A stretch of DNA of 64,000 bases from Pseudomonas grandcourensis. GTDB lineage: Bacteria > Pseudomonadota > Gammaproteobacteria > Pseudomonadales > Pseudomonadaceae. The stretch's first letter is position 1, and each line of letters opens with the position of its first letter. Positions 1 through 9,184 of the stretch are shown one piece after another. Made by a program: the position numbers and the translations under genes. The stretch covers positions 1,898,501 to 1,962,500 of the forward strand of contig NZ_CP150919.1 of assembly GCF_039909015.1 (NCBI RefSeq), written 5' to 3'. A model generated the notes under the pieces. The model was not told the origin of the DNA. It made no database searches and saw nothing but the letters and a program-made list of their open reading frames with translations.

Positions 1-155
1 TGCTGGCCGAACAGAGCAGTGCGCCGAAGTGGAATTTCTACAAATACGTGGTTGATCGCAAGGGTAAGGTGATCGCCAGTTTTTCCAGCCTGACCAAGCC
101 CGATGATCCCGAGTTCATTGCCGCTGTGGAGCAGGCCTTGGCTTCCCAGCCTTGA
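1..155 (+). CDS. Glutathione peroxidase, C-terminal fragment
   Basis: Only the last 50 codons lie in the window; the reading frame enters at base 3 and stops at TGA 153-155. The peptide contains [17 protein letters not shown], the conserved WNF(Y)K segment near the C-terminus of the glutathione peroxidase / BtuE family (thiol peroxidases reducing hydroperoxides), followed by a typical short helix ending ALASQP. The catalytic Cys/Gln/Trp region lies upstream of the window, so activity cannot be judged. A strong terminator follows at once. Family call from the conserved segment only. Confidence 0.8.
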   Translation, partial: LAEQSSAPKWNFYKYVVDRKGKVIASFSSLTKPDDPEFIAAVEQALASQP

Positions 156-167
156 TCCGCATCCACT

Positions 168-206
168 AAAAAGCCCCGCCTCCGTGAGGAGAGCGGGGCT
201 TTTTTG
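168..206. terminator. Rho-independent terminator, probably bidirectional
   Basis: An AGCCCCGC / GCGGGGCT stem is flanked by an A-run on the left and T6 on the right. It lies between the convergent peroxidase fragment and the FadL-like gene and could serve both. Confidence 0.85.
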
Positions 207-243
207 ATTCCGGTGGCGAGCGGTTCAGGCTCGCCGGGAATTA

Positions 244-1515
244 TCAGAAGCGGTAGGTCGCACCGACACCGAAACCGTTGGCGCTGTTTTCGTACTTGGC
301 GCTGTAGCTGTCTACCAGGTTGGAGTGATCCACCTTGACAGCTTCTTCCTTCAGGTAGGAGTAGGCGACGTCAATGGTCAGATCATCGGTGACGTTGTAG
401 CCGGCACCAAGGCTGAAGATTGTGCGGTCACCTGTAGGAATACGAGGGGATCGGTCGGTATTGTTGGTAGGCGACTGGTCAAAGCTCAGGCCGGTGCGCA
501 ATACCCACTGCTTATTCAGCTGGTAGGAGGTACCGATGGCGTAGGCCCAGGTATCGTGCCAGTTCTGCTCTTCCGTAATGGTGCCGAACAGGGCTGGGGA
601 CAATGCACCGCCTTGTGCCGCCGTTACGCCGTCGTTGTTGACGGTGATGTCTTTCAAACGGCTCCAACGAGTCCAGGTGGAACCTGCATAAAGGGTCCAC
701 GCATCCGTCAGCTGTTGTGTCACGGAGAAGTCGACAGATTCAGGTGTTTCGATTTTCAGCGAAGCATCGTATCGATTGCTTTTCAGGAGGGCGGAAGGTG
801 AATTTGCGCCTGCGCTGATATCGGTATGACCTTCAATCTTGTATTTCACTTTCGAGTGATAGGTCAGGCCGACACGAGTGGTGTCTGTTGCTTGTACCAG
901 GACCCCGAAGTTGTAGCCAAGAGCGACATCATCCCCTTTGATTTTGACGTGGGTATCGCCAAAAAGAGGTACATCCGACTCCAGAGTGCCGCCAATGCGG
1001 TTGATGGTCGGGCCGAAACCAATCGATACTTTGTCGTTAAAGGCGTAGCTGACGGTAGGCTGGAAGGTGACAACCTTGACTTCACTCTTGCTGCCGAAGC
1101 CGGCACCCTGGAAGCCATTTTCATAGTCGGTAATCAGACCAAAAGGTGCGTAGACACCGAGGCCGAATGCCCAGTGATCATCAATCGGCTTGACGTAATA
1201 GCCCATCGGAACGGCTGTGAATGGCACCATGTCGCCTTTGTTGGTACCCGGGTGGGCGCCTTGGGCGTCTTTGATATCAGACGAGGCATCGATAGCCGCG
1301 ATCCCGCCAGTGACTTCCTGGCGCTTGATTCGCGACATGCCGGCAGGGTTGCCAAAAACAGTGCTTGCATCATCGGCAGATGAAGAGCGTCCCGCAAAAC
1401 CAGTCCCCATTCCACTGATGCTCTGTTCGTTGAGGGCAAAGCCACTCGCGAAGATCTGGGTGGATGCCAAGGCAACGGCGAGGCTAATGGTGGTTTTGAG
1501 CATGACTTTTTTCAT
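244..1515 (-). CDS. FadL/OmpP1-type outer-membrane transport protein
   Basis: A 423-residue beta-barrel predicted to pass long-chain fatty acids or other hydrophobic compounds across the outer membrane. It begins with a signal peptide (MKKVMLKTTISLAVALAST..FA, cleavage near residue 23-24), followed by the FadL N-terminal plug signature SGFALNEQS and the FGNPAGM (NPA) motif near residue 55. The protein ends ATYRF, with the terminal aromatic residue usual for outer-membrane barrels. An AGGAG ribosome site precedes the ATG. Length fits the family (about 420-450). Substrate is not predictable; pseudomonads carry several paralogues. Confidence 0.9.
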   Translation of the reverse strand: MKKVMLKTTISLAVALASTQIFASGFALNEQSISGMGTGFAGRSSSADDASTVFGNPAGMSRIKRQEVTGGIAAIDASSDIKDAQGAHPGTNKGDMVPFTAVPMGYYVKPIDDHWAFGLGVYAPFGLITDYENGFQGAGFGSKSEVKVVTFQPTVSYAFNDKVSIGFGPTINRIGGTLESDVPLFGDTHVKIKGDDVALGYNFGVLVQATDTTRVGLTYHSKVKYKIEGHTDISAGANSPSALLKSNRYDASLKIETPESVDFSVTQQLTDAWTLYAGSTWTRWSRLKDITVNNDGVTAAQGGALSPALFGTITEEQNWHDTWAYAIGTSYQLNKQWVLRTGLSFDQSPTNNTDRSPRIPTGDRTIFSLGAGYNVTDDLTIDVAYSYLKEEAVKVDHSNLVDSYSAKYENSANGFGVGATYRF

Positions 1516-1661
1516 TATTAGAACTCCTGGTGATCACCGGGGCGAAAATTACCAACATTTTCGTCCCGGCGCCATAGGCTGTATGCCTTGATTTAGAGCG
1601 GTTTTGTAGGACAATCCGACCAAATTCGCGGCGTGTTGCGCGATCTTTGGATCCAGAGGTG

Positions 1662-2144
1662 TCAGCAGGCTACCTGATTCAGCGGTGAAACACAGGTCTG
1701 CCAGGCGCAAGTGAAATCACGCAGACGTCCCTGGGGCTGAAATGTCTGGCGCCAGATTCTGGCCATGCCCAGCAAATCATCAGGGGCGGGGAGGGGGGTG
1801 TTCTGTTCTTCCACCAGCAGCCAGGCGATGGCTGTGGCGTAACGCAGGTTGACGGTCAATTCGAGGTGCGGGCCACTGAGAAACGCATGCTGGCTGGCCA
1901 GGCCGCGGACGAGGCTTGCACGGTCCGGATCAAGGGCCAGGTAGTGGTCCCAAAGGGCCTGGTGGCGGGGCTCGGCAATGCGGTACAGGCCGTGCCCACG
2001 GCGGTCATGCAGGGCGGAACCAAGGGCGGACTGGCTGGCGGCAATGCCCAGCAGCAGGGATTCGGCAGTAGCGCTATGTTGTCCGAGGTAGATCAAGGTC
2101 GGACGAATCACATAACGGCACAGTTCGCTGGCAGCGATACCCAT
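1662..2144 (-). CDS. Conserved hypothetical protein, about 160 aa
   Basis: Residues 10-110 look like a compact helical domain (YVIRPTLIYLGQHS.., RRGHGLYRIAE.., LRYATAIAWLLVEEQ). The look is reminiscent of small lysozyme-like or phage-structural proteins carried singly in pseudomonads, but I do not recognise a named family and assign no function. It stands alone, with no operon partner, and its codon use resembles the neighbours. The start at 2144 is the longest option. Confidence 0.6.
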   Translation of the reverse strand: MGIAASELCRYVIRPTLIYLGQHSATAESLLLGIAASQSALGSALHDRRGHGLYRIAEPRHQALWDHYLALDPDRASLVRGLASQHAFLSGPHLELTVNLRYATAIAWLLVEEQNTPLPAPDDLLGMARIWRQTFQPQGRLRDFTCAWQTCVSPLNQVAC

Positions 2145-2365
2145 AAAACCCTCGAAACCTGAAATGGACGGCGATACCTGAAGGGGGGCTTGGCAGCAGT
2201 GAATCGACTCAGGCTCGCCGCAAGCGGGTCAAGCCGCTTGAGTTGAAGTGTAGTGTCATATTCGCGCTGTAAAGGCCTGTTTTTAAAATATTTCCAGCGA
2301 CCAGTTATAACCCTTATATCGGATCGTGCTTAGTCGTGATTCGAGGGCAAGGAAATATCAGGCAA

Positions 2366-2393
2366 TAAAAAGCCCCGCTTTTCGGGCAGGGCT
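2366..2393 (-). terminator. Rho-independent terminator of the 74-aa gene
   Basis: Read on the minus strand, an AGCCCTGCC..GCGGGGCT hairpin is followed by T5. It lies 28 bases beyond the stop of the gene at 2421-2645. Confidence 0.75.
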
Positions 2394-2420
2394 TTCGGGT
2401 TTTTCAGCCTTTCTGGCGTT

Positions 2421-2645
2421 TCAGGCAACCAGTGCCTGACGGGTACGCTCGATCACGGCCTGCAGCGGCTCGGCGCTGGAGTATTGATCGGGGTACAGGC
2501 GTTCGCTGTGACGAGCGATACCGTGTTCGTTGACCAGAGTGAAGCTGAAGCAGCCTTTGCGAGCGGCCATGATCAGGCAGTTCATTGGTGCAAAAGCGTT
2601 GGTTAGGGTGCGAATGGCATCCTGAGTGTGGATTTGAGTAGACAT
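2421..2645 (-). CDS. Small conserved hypothetical protein, 74 aa
   Basis: A 74-residue protein (MSTQIHTQDAIRTLTNAFAP...) without signal peptide or membrane segment. AGGAA lies about 9 bases upstream of the ATG and a terminator follows the stop, so it looks like a real monocistronic gene. I know of single-copy small proteins of this kind in fluorescent pseudomonads but cannot attach a family name or role. One Cys pair (Cys23 and Cys32) is visible but not in a CxxC arrangement. Confidence 0.6.
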   Translation of the reverse strand: MSTQIHTQDAIRTLTNAFAPMNCLIMAARKGCFSFTLVNEHGIARHSERLYPDQYSSAEPLQAVIERTRQALVA

Positions 2646-3652
2646 TATTGGGTGTTCCTACAAATGACACGGATAAGAACCGTGCAACGTTAAAACGTTC
2701 CAGTAACGTCGATCACCATTGATCGAACGAAGAACCCGACTGGAACAAAGCAGCCAGTTTGAAGCGCTGATAAATTGGCGCGCTTGGGCTGGCAGGTAGG
2801 TACTTAGGAGGGCAGGCAGCACATCAAGGGCAAAGGTTCTGGGCCCGGGGTGAAGATCCTGATCAATTTGCAGGTTGGTTCGAGCAGAGTAGGCAGGCGG
2901 AGCAACACCCTTTGCTTTCGATTCAAAGGTTGTGTTGGCGCAAGATTTACCTGGAAACCATCGAGGTGGTCGATCCCGCTTGTTCGGTGGAGGCTTCCGT
3001 CGGGAAGGCTGACCGGGGGGATTTGTTCGACCAGAATTGACTTTCAGCTTGGTACTAACGCCGCGGATACTAACGGATTGAACTGGCCAAGGGAAGTGTG
3101 ATAGCGAAAAGAATTTCCCGGCGGGTGCCTGATCGGGCTGTTTTGCCTTGCAGAGGCGCATACAGAGCTACGCGGCCAGGGATTGATACGCCCTGTTTCA
3201 GGACATAATCCGCCCACCGGTCATCGACGTTTGTAGCAACGAAGGCGCCTGGATACCGGGTTTGCCAAGGCTTATCCCCAGGCTCGACAAAAAAATGCGC
3301 CGAAAAAGGGCGTCGATATAACCATCGCAAAGGCACTTGTGCACATTAGTTGCGCGGTCTGTCACCCCGCTGTCATCTCACGTTCAAGCGTAATGGCTGC
3401 CTGTAACCAAAATTTAAGTCAATGAAAAACATCGCTTTTTTTTACTGGTGAAAAAATCGTCAGTTTGACTGCGAGCCCCATTCCACAGGGCTTTGAGCGG
3501 GTTCGAAGGCGGTTGTCCACTGAGTTATCCACAGCTTCTGTGGATTGTCCCGAGCGCTTGCTCTAGGACGGGCGTGCCGGGATATTTTCAGCTTTACCTG
3601 TAAGAAAAAGAGAGTAAAGTTGCGCGCCTTCCGATCTGCCCCACAGTGCTTT
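2646..3652. other. About 1 kb without a convincing gene
   Basis: Open frames here (for example 2658-3161 minus) are Pro/Arg-rich, lack ribosome sites and resemble no protein. The last 150 bases are more AT-rich and hold DnaA-box-like sequences (separate entry). A small RNA is possible but none can be recognised. Confidence 0.5.
3513..3547. promoter_or_regulatory. DnaA-box-like cluster
   Basis: TTATCCACA at 3525-3533 matches the DnaA-box consensus TTATNCACA exactly. It faces an inverted near-match TGTGGATTG at 3539-3547 and is preceded by TTGTCCACT at 3513-3521. The cluster lies about 105 bases upstream of the small Sel1-like gene. DnaA binding is inference. Confidence 0.4.
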
Positions 3653-3976
3653 ATGAAGTTTCGCTCAGCCTCTGTTTCCTCTTCCTCCACACAGCCCTCT
3701 GTTGCCCCTACCAAGCGCTTTTCCATGCGCGTGGCGGAGTGGCTGTTGGACAGTCCGCATCTGGGCGAAAACCGTAACGTCAAACACATCGCCGGACATT
3801 TGCTCAAGCAACCGGCCCGTGAAGGCGTGGTGGCTGCGCAAAGCCGTCTTGGCCAGTTGATGTGCCGCGAATGCGGGAATGCCCGGGACCGCCGGATCGG
3901 TCAGGACCTGTTGCGTCAGGCCGCTCGGGCAGGCGATCACCGCGCTCAACAGGAACTGGGGCTGATCGAAGACTGA
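3653..3976 (+). CDS. Small Sel1-repeat-like protein, 107 aa
   Basis: The frame is open from 3545, but the first 36 codons are unlike protein. The ATG at 3653 (MKFRSASVSSSST) gives the compact form I expect in pseudomonads. The C-terminal half (AREGVVAAQSRLGQL.. and RRIGQDLLRQAARAGDHRAQ, near residues 55-105) follows the A..G...AQ..LG pattern of Sel1/TPR-like helical repeats, which usually mediate protein contacts. No signal peptide. It precedes rmuC by 61 bases and might share its transcript. The ribosome site is weak. Confidence 0.7.
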   Translation: MKFRSASVSSSSTQPSVAPTKRFSMRVAEWLLDSPHLGENRNVKHIAGHLLKQPAREGVVAAQSRLGQLMCRECGNARDRRIGQDLLRQAARAGDHRAQQELGLIED

Positions 3977-4037
3977 GCTGTCCAAGACTGGACGCCTTGG
4001 TTAACCTTCAGGCTTTATCCGAATGGCAGGAGTGGCT

Positions 4038-5516
4038 ATGGCAATGGACTTGACCAGCGTATTGCTGGGTCTGGCAGGGGCAGCGTTGCCGTTGCTGGTA
4101 TTGGCCTGGCAACTTCAGCGTCGGGCCAGCACCACGCAAGCCGATGTCGCGCTGCTGCAAGAACGCCTGGCCATGGCGCAACTGGCGCAGGACGGATTGA
4201 ATGCCCAGCTGGAATCCAGCCGCGATGAAGCGGCTGACCTGACCCAGGCCAACGCCGCCAAACAGGCTGATCTGGCTGCGCTGCGTCGTGAAGTCGAACT
4301 GTTGCAGATCGAGCGCGACGACGCCCGGGACGCCGCCCATGCGTGGAATATCGAACGCGCCGGCAAAGAAGCCGAGTTGCGCCGTCTGGATGCCCAGGCC
4401 GCGTCGCTCAACGCCGAATTGCGCGAGCAACAGGACAGTCATCAGCAACGCCTCAACGACCTGCAAGGTTCGCGGGACGAGTTGCGCGCGCAGTTCGCCG
4501 AGCTGGCTGGGAAGATTTTCGATGAGCGCGAGCAGCGTTTTGCCGAAACCAGCCAGCAGCGCCTGGGGCAGTTGCTTGATCCATTGAAGGAACGCATCCA
4601 GTCCTTCGAAAAACGTGTTGAGGAAAGCTATCAGAACGAGGCTCGTGAGCGCTTCTCCCTGGCCAAGGAGCTGGAGCGCCTGCAACAGCTGAATTTGCGC
4701 CTGAGCGATGAAGCCACCAACCTGACCCGCGCCTTGAAAGGGCAGAAGACCCAGGGCAATTGGGGCGAACTGATTCTTGAGCGCGTGCTCGAGCATGCGG
4801 GGCTGGAGAAGGGCCGCGAGTACCAGACTCAGGTCAATCTCAAGGGACCGGACGGCGAGCGCTTCCAGCCGGACGTGATCATTTATCTGCCGGGCGACAA
4901 GCAGGTGGTGGTCGATTCCAAGGTCAGCCTGACGGCCTATCAGCAATACGTCGCGGCTGATGACGAGGCTATCGGCCAGATCGCCATCAAGCAGCACGTG
5001 CTGTCGTTGCGCAATCACGTCAAGGGCTTGGCCGGCAAGGATTACAAGCGCCTCGATGGCTTGCACAGCCTGGATTTCGTATTGCTCTTCGTACCGATCG
5101 AGGCGGCGTTTTCTGCCGCGTTGCAGGCTGAGCCGACGCTGTTCCAGGAGGCGTTCGACCGCAACATCGTGATCGTCAGCCCCACCACGTTGCTGGCGAC
5201 CCTGCGTGTCATCGACAGCCTGTGGAAGCAAGAGCGCCAGAGCCAGAATGCCCGGGAAATCGCCGAGCGGGCCGGGTGGCTGTACGACAAGTTCGTGCTG
5301 TTCATTCAGGATCTGGACGAAGTCGGCAATCGTCTGCAGCAACTGGACAAGGCCTACAGCTCGGCACGCAACAAGCTGACAGAGGGACGCGGCAACCTGG
5401 TCAGTCGCAGTGAACAACTCAAGCTGCTGGGCGCGCGGGCGAGCAAGAGCCTGCCGGCGGACTTGCTGGAGCGGGCGATGACCGATGTGGATGGGCTGGT
5501 CGAGTTGCCGGAGTAG
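4038..5516 (+). CDS. rmuC: DNA recombination protein RmuC
   Basis: A 492-residue RmuC-family protein that in E. coli limits inversions at short inverted repeats and carries a nuclease-like fold. Visible here are an N-terminal membrane-anchor helix (TSVLLGLAGAALPLLVLAW), a long coiled coil at about residues 30-190 rich in Glu/Gln/Arg/Leu, and the conserved RmuC core at about 230-470 (GNWGELILERVLEHAGLEKG, KQVVVDSKVSLTAY, FVPIEAAFSAAL). The start at 4038 is chosen over 4023 because AGGAG at 4028-4032 is correctly spaced for it. Length is normal. Confidence 0.93.
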   Translation: MAMDLTSVLLGLAGAALPLLVLAWQLQRRASTTQADVALLQERLAMAQLAQDGLNAQLESSRDEAADLTQANAAKQADLAALRREVELLQIERDDARDAAHAWNIERAGKEAELRRLDAQAASLNAELREQQDSHQQRLNDLQGSRDELRAQFAELAGKIFDEREQRFAETSQQRLGQLLDPLKERIQSFEKRVEESYQNEARERFSLAKELERLQQLNLRLSDEATNLTRALKGQKTQGNWGELILERVLEHAGLEKGREYQTQVNLKGPDGERFQPDVIIYLPGDKQVVVDSKVSLTAYQQYVAADDEAIGQIAIKQHVLSLRNHVKGLAGKDYKRLDGLHSLDFVLLFVPIEAAFSAALQAEPTLFQEAFDRNIVIVSPTTLLATLRVIDSLWKQERQSQNAREIAERAGWLYDKFVLFIQDLDEVGNRLQQLDKAYSSARNKLTEGRGNLVSRSEQLKLLGARASKSLPADLLERAMTDVDGLVELPE

Positions 5517-5549
5517 CCCCCTCGCCACAGGAGGCTGTGTTGATCCGCG

Positions 5550-8500
5550 CTACAAAGGTATGTACCTACTCAACAACGCCCTCAACGCCGCCGGTTTCAC
5601 CGGTTTGGCCAGGTAATCCAGCCCCGCGGCATGCACCAGGTCGACCGTCTCCGGCCGGCCATCGGCGCTGATCACCACCCCCGGAACCGGTTCGCCCATC
5701 TGCGTGCGCAACCAGGCCATCAAGTCGGTTCCGGTCTCGCCATGATCGAGGTGGTAATCCACCAGCGCCAATTGCGGGCGCATGCCTTCGCCCAGCAACG
5801 CGGCGCATTCCTCGCGATTGCGCGCGGTCCAGACCTGGCAACCCCAGCGGCTGAGCAGGCTGTTCATGCCGATCAGGATGCTGTCCTCGTTGTCGATACA
5901 CAGCACCTGCGCGCCATTGAGTAACTTGCCATTGAGCTCGGCGACCTTGACCGGCGCTGCGGTTTGCACCCGGGCCAGCGGCACGCTGACGCTGAACACG
6001 CTACCGCGTCCCGGCCAGGAGCGTACGCGCAAGGTATGACCGAGCACGCGACATAGCCCGTCGGCAATCGCCAGCCCCAGGCCGAGGCCTTTTTCGGCCC
6101 GTGTCTGGTGGCTGTCGAGGCGCTTGAACTCTTCGAATATCACCTGCAGTTTATCTTCCGGAATACCTGGCCCACGGTCCCAGACTTCCAGGCACAGTTG
6201 ATCCTTGTGTCGGCGAACCCCCAGCAGCACCGGCCCTTTACCGTAGCGGAAAGCATTGGTCAGGAAGTTCTGCAAGATCCGCCGCAGCAGTTTGATGTCG
6301 CTGTCGACCCGCAACGTGCTGGCGCGAACCCTGAACTCCAGTTTTTGTTCTCGCGCCAGCGCCTTGAACTCTGTACCGAGGGTATCGAACAGTTCATTGA
6401 GGGCGAATGGCTGGCGATTGGGGTTGATTTTGCCGTTTTCCAGGCGGGAAATGTCCAGCAGGTCGCTGATCAAGTCCTCGGCCGAGCGCAGCGAACTGTC
6501 CAGGTGTTCGACCAGTTTCTGCGCTTCGCCGGACAACCCGTCGTCCTGATGGGAGAGGGCGGCGGAGAACAGCCGCGCCGCATTCAAAGGTTGCATCAAG
6601 TCATGGCTGACGGCCGCGAGGAAACGGGTCTTGGACTGGTTGGCGGCCTCGGCGGTGCCCTTGGCCTCGGTCAGGGCAACGTTGAGCTGCGACAGTTCGT
6701 GGGTGCGTTCGGTCACTCGCTGTTCCAGGCTCTCGTTGGCCTCGGTCAGCGCCTGCTCGGCTTCGCGGAACGGGGTAATGTCGGTGAAACTCATGACGAA
6801 GCCACCGCCCGGCATCGGGTTGCCGATCAGCTCGATCACCCGGCCATTGGGGAACAGGCGCTCGGAGGTATGCGCGCGGCCCTGGCGCATCCAGTGCAGG
6901 CGACGGGCGACATGCACTTCGGCTTCGCCCGGCCCACACAGGCCGCGCTCGGCATTGTGGCGAATGATGTCGGCGATGGGCCGGCCGACGCTGATCAATC
7001 CGTCCGGGTAGTTGAACAGCTCCAGGTATCGACGGTTCCAGGCCACTAGCTTCAGCGACTGGTCGACCACGCTGATGCCCTGGGTGATGTTCTCGATGGC
7101 GCCTTGCAGCAAGGCACGGTTGAACTGCAGCACCTCCGAGGCTTCGTCGGCGATGCGCACGACGTCTTCCAGTTGCATCTCCCGGCCTTCAATGGCGGCC
7201 TTTACCACCGCGCGGGTCGAAGAGGCACCGAGCACACCGGCCAGCAAGCGTTCGGTATGGGCGATCCATTCATTGTCGGCGTTCTGGTTCGGGTTGAAGC
7301 CCTTGCCCTGGCGATAGGCAAAACGGATGAAGCTTTGACGGGCGCGTTCTTCGCCGACGAAGCGCGCCGCCAGTTGCAGCAGGTCGTCGATCTGCACTGA
7401 AAGCATCGAGCGTGCGCTGGGTCGGGCGCTGATTTCCTGGCCGATGAAGCGGCCCGCCTGCCAGTGCTCGGAAACCCGGGTGCGCGACAGCACCGAGACC
7501 CAGGCGAACAACGTGAAGTTGCCTGCCAGCGACAGCACCACGCCCTGGGTCAGCGGGGTGATCGGCAGGTTCAGTGGATTGCTGTGCAACCAGGCCAGCC
7601 CCGGGAAGGTGCTCAAGGACAGGCCGAGACTGAGGGCGGCAATCGGCAGGATCAAGGTGTAGAACCACAGGAAGGTGCCTGCGGCGAGGCCGGCGAAAAC
7701 ACCACGGCGGTTGGCCTGTTTCCAGTACAGCGCACCGAGCATGGCGGGGGCCAGCTGGGTCACGGCGGCGAAGGCGATCTGGCCGATTGTCGCCAGGCTG
7801 GCAGTCGAGCCCAGCAGGCGATAACTGACATAGGCCAGCAGCAGAATCACCACGATGCTGACGCGGCGCACCGACAGCATCCACTGGCGGAACACTTCGA
7901 ACGGGCGCTCGGCGTTATTGCGACGCAGCAGCCAGGGCAGCAGCATGTCGTTGGACACCATGGTCGACAGCGCCACGCTGGCCACGATCACCATGCCGGT
8001 GGCCGCCGATGCGCCACCGATAAACGCCAGCAGGGCCAGCGCCGGATGCGCCTGGGCCAAGGGCAGGCTGATGACGAACGAGTCCGGCAACACCGAGCTG
8101 GGCAGCAGCATCTGGCCGGCCAGGGCGATCGGCACGACAAACAAGGCGGCGAGGGCGAGGTAGGCGGGGAATACCCACTTGGCCAGGCGCAGATCCTGAG
8201 GGTCGATGTTCTCGACAACGGTCACGTGGAACTGCCGTGGCAGGCAAATGATCGCCATCATCGCCACACCGGTCTGCACCACCATCGACGGCCAGTTGAT
8301 GGTTTCCTTCCAGTACTGCTCAAGTCGCGGCGCCAGCATGGCCTGGTCGAACAGGTCGTCGAAACCGTCGTACAGGCCGTAGGTCACGAAGGCGCCGACG
8401 GCGAGAAACGCGAACAGCTTCACCAATGATTCGAAGGCGATGGCCAGCACCATGCCGCGGTGGTGCTCCGTGGCGTCGAGGTTGCGGGTGCCGAAGACGA

Positions 8501-9020
8501 TGGTGAACAGCGCCAGCACCAGCGACACGATCAGCGCGGTGTCCTGGGCGCGGGTGCCCATGGCGTCGGCGCCGGCGCCGATCAGCAGGTTCACGCCGAG
8601 CACGATGCCCTTGAGTTGCAGTGCGATGTAGGGCAATACACCGACCAGGCAAATCAGCGCCACCACCACCGCCAGCGACTGGGATTTGCCATAGCGCGCG
8701 GCGATGAAGTCGGCGATCGAGGTGATGTTCTCCTGTTTGCTGATCATCACCATTTTCTGCAGGACCCACGGCGCGCCGACCAGCAACAGGATCGGCCCGA
8801 GGTAGATCGGCAGGAACGACCAGAGTTGTTCGGCGGCCTGGCCCACGGCGCCAAAGAAAGTCCAGCTGGTGCAGTAGACCGCCAGCGACAGGCTGTACAC
8901 CCAGGCCCGCACACGCGGCGGCAAGGGCGCGCTGCGACGGTCGCCATAGAAGGCGATGGCGAACATGATGGCCATATAGGCCAGGGCGACGGCGGCGATC
9001 AGCCCGGTGGACAGCGACAT
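5550..9020 (-). CDS. mxtR: SSS-domain hybrid sensor histidine kinase, MxtR/CrbS type
   Basis: A 1156-residue kinase. Residues 1-520 form a sodium:solute-symporter-like module of about 13 membrane helices. A PAS domain follows (about 640-770, ITQGISVVDQSLKLVAWNRR), a short coiled coil, a HisKA domain with His806 in AVSHDLMQPLNAARL, a HATPase_c domain (GLGLGLAIADG) and a C-terminal receiver with the acidic IDNED pocket and Asp1088 in LVDYHLD. This architecture matches PA3271, described as MxtR in P. aeruginosa and CrbS in other gammaproteobacteria, where CrbS with the LuxR-type CrbR/ErdR controls acetate use. The response regulator is not adjacent. Start at 9020 has GGAG 6 bases upstream; an 18-codon longer frame exists. 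Confidence 0.88.
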   Translation of the reverse strand: MSLSTGLIAAVALAYMAIMFAIAFYGDRRSAPLPPRVRAWVYSLSLAVYCTSWTFFGAVGQAAEQLWSFLPIYLGPILLLVGAPWVLQKMVMISKQENITSIADFIAARYGKSQSLAVVVALICLVGVLPYIALQLKGIVLGVNLLIGAGADAMGTRAQDTALIVSLVLALFTIVFGTRNLDATEHHRGMVLAIAFESLVKLFAFLAVGAFVTYGLYDGFDDLFDQAMLAPRLEQYWKETINWPSMVVQTGVAMMAIICLPRQFHVTVVENIDPQDLRLAKWVFPAYLALAALFVVPIALAGQMLLPSSVLPDSFVISLPLAQAHPALALLAFIGGASAATGMVIVASVALSTMVSNDMLLPWLLRRNNAERPFEVFRQWMLSVRRVSIVVILLLAYVSYRLLGSTASLATIGQIAFAAVTQLAPAMLGALYWKQANRRGVFAGLAAGTFLWFYTLILPIAALSLGLSLSTFPGLAWLHSNPLNLPITPLTQGVVLSLAGNFTLFAWVSVLSRTRVSEHWQAGRFIGQEISARPSARSMLSVQIDDLLQLAARFVGEERARQSFIRFAYRQGKGFNPNQNADNEWIAHTERLLAGVLGASSTRAVVKAAIEGREMQLEDVVRIADEASEVLQFNRALLQGAIENITQGISVVDQSLKLVAWNRRYLELFNYPDGLISVGRPIADIIRHNAERGLCGPGEAEVHVARRLHWMRQGRAHTSERLFPNGRVIELIGNPMPGGGFVMSFTDITPFREAEQALTEANESLEQRVTERTHELSQLNVALTEAKGTAEAANQSKTRFLAAVSHDLMQPLNAARLFSAALSHQDDGLSGEAQKLVEHLDSSLRSAEDLISDLLDISRLENGKINPNRQPFALNELFDTLGTEFKALAREQKLEFRVRASTLRVDSDIKLLRRILQNFLTNAFRYGKGPVLLGVRRHKDQLCLEVWDRGPGIPEDKLQVIFEEFKRLDSHQTRAEKGLGLGLAIADGLCRVLGHTLRVRSWPGRGSVFSVSVPLARVQTAAPVKVAELNGKLLNGAQVLCIDNEDSILIGMNSLLSRWGCQVWTARNREECAALLGEGMRPQLALVDYHLDHGETGTDLMAWLRTQMGEPVPGVVISADGRPETVDLVHAAGLDYLAKPVKPAALRALLSRYIPL

Positions 9021-9158
9021 GGGGACTCCAGACAAAAGACACCCGGGCTCCCGCCCGGACAGACAGTCTCGCACGACCGCCAGCGTTAGTCAGTGTCGAC
9101 CAAGGTCGTGGCGTGGCGGGGTGTCGCAGGGGGATTTGCAGTGTCTGGACTGGCCCCT

Positions 9159-9180
9159 TCGCGAGCAGGCTCGCGATGGG
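9159..9180. repeat. Solitary degenerate REP element
   Basis: CGCGAGCAGGCTCGCGAT resembles the REP core found in pairs elsewhere in the window but has a shortened arm and no partner. It lies between the kinase gene and the TetR gene. Confidence 0.5.
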
Positions 9181-9184
9181 GGCC

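Noticed and set aside
2658..3336. Minus-strand open frames of 167 and 88 codons in the 1-kb gap
   Set aside because: Pro/Arg-rich with no ribosome site, domain or hydrophobic core; they look like chance frames in GC-rich DNA.
4008..5528. 506-codon minus-strand frame opposite rmuC
   Set aside because: Exact shadow of rmuC; Leu/Gln-rich low-complexity translation, while the plus frame has all RmuC family blocks.
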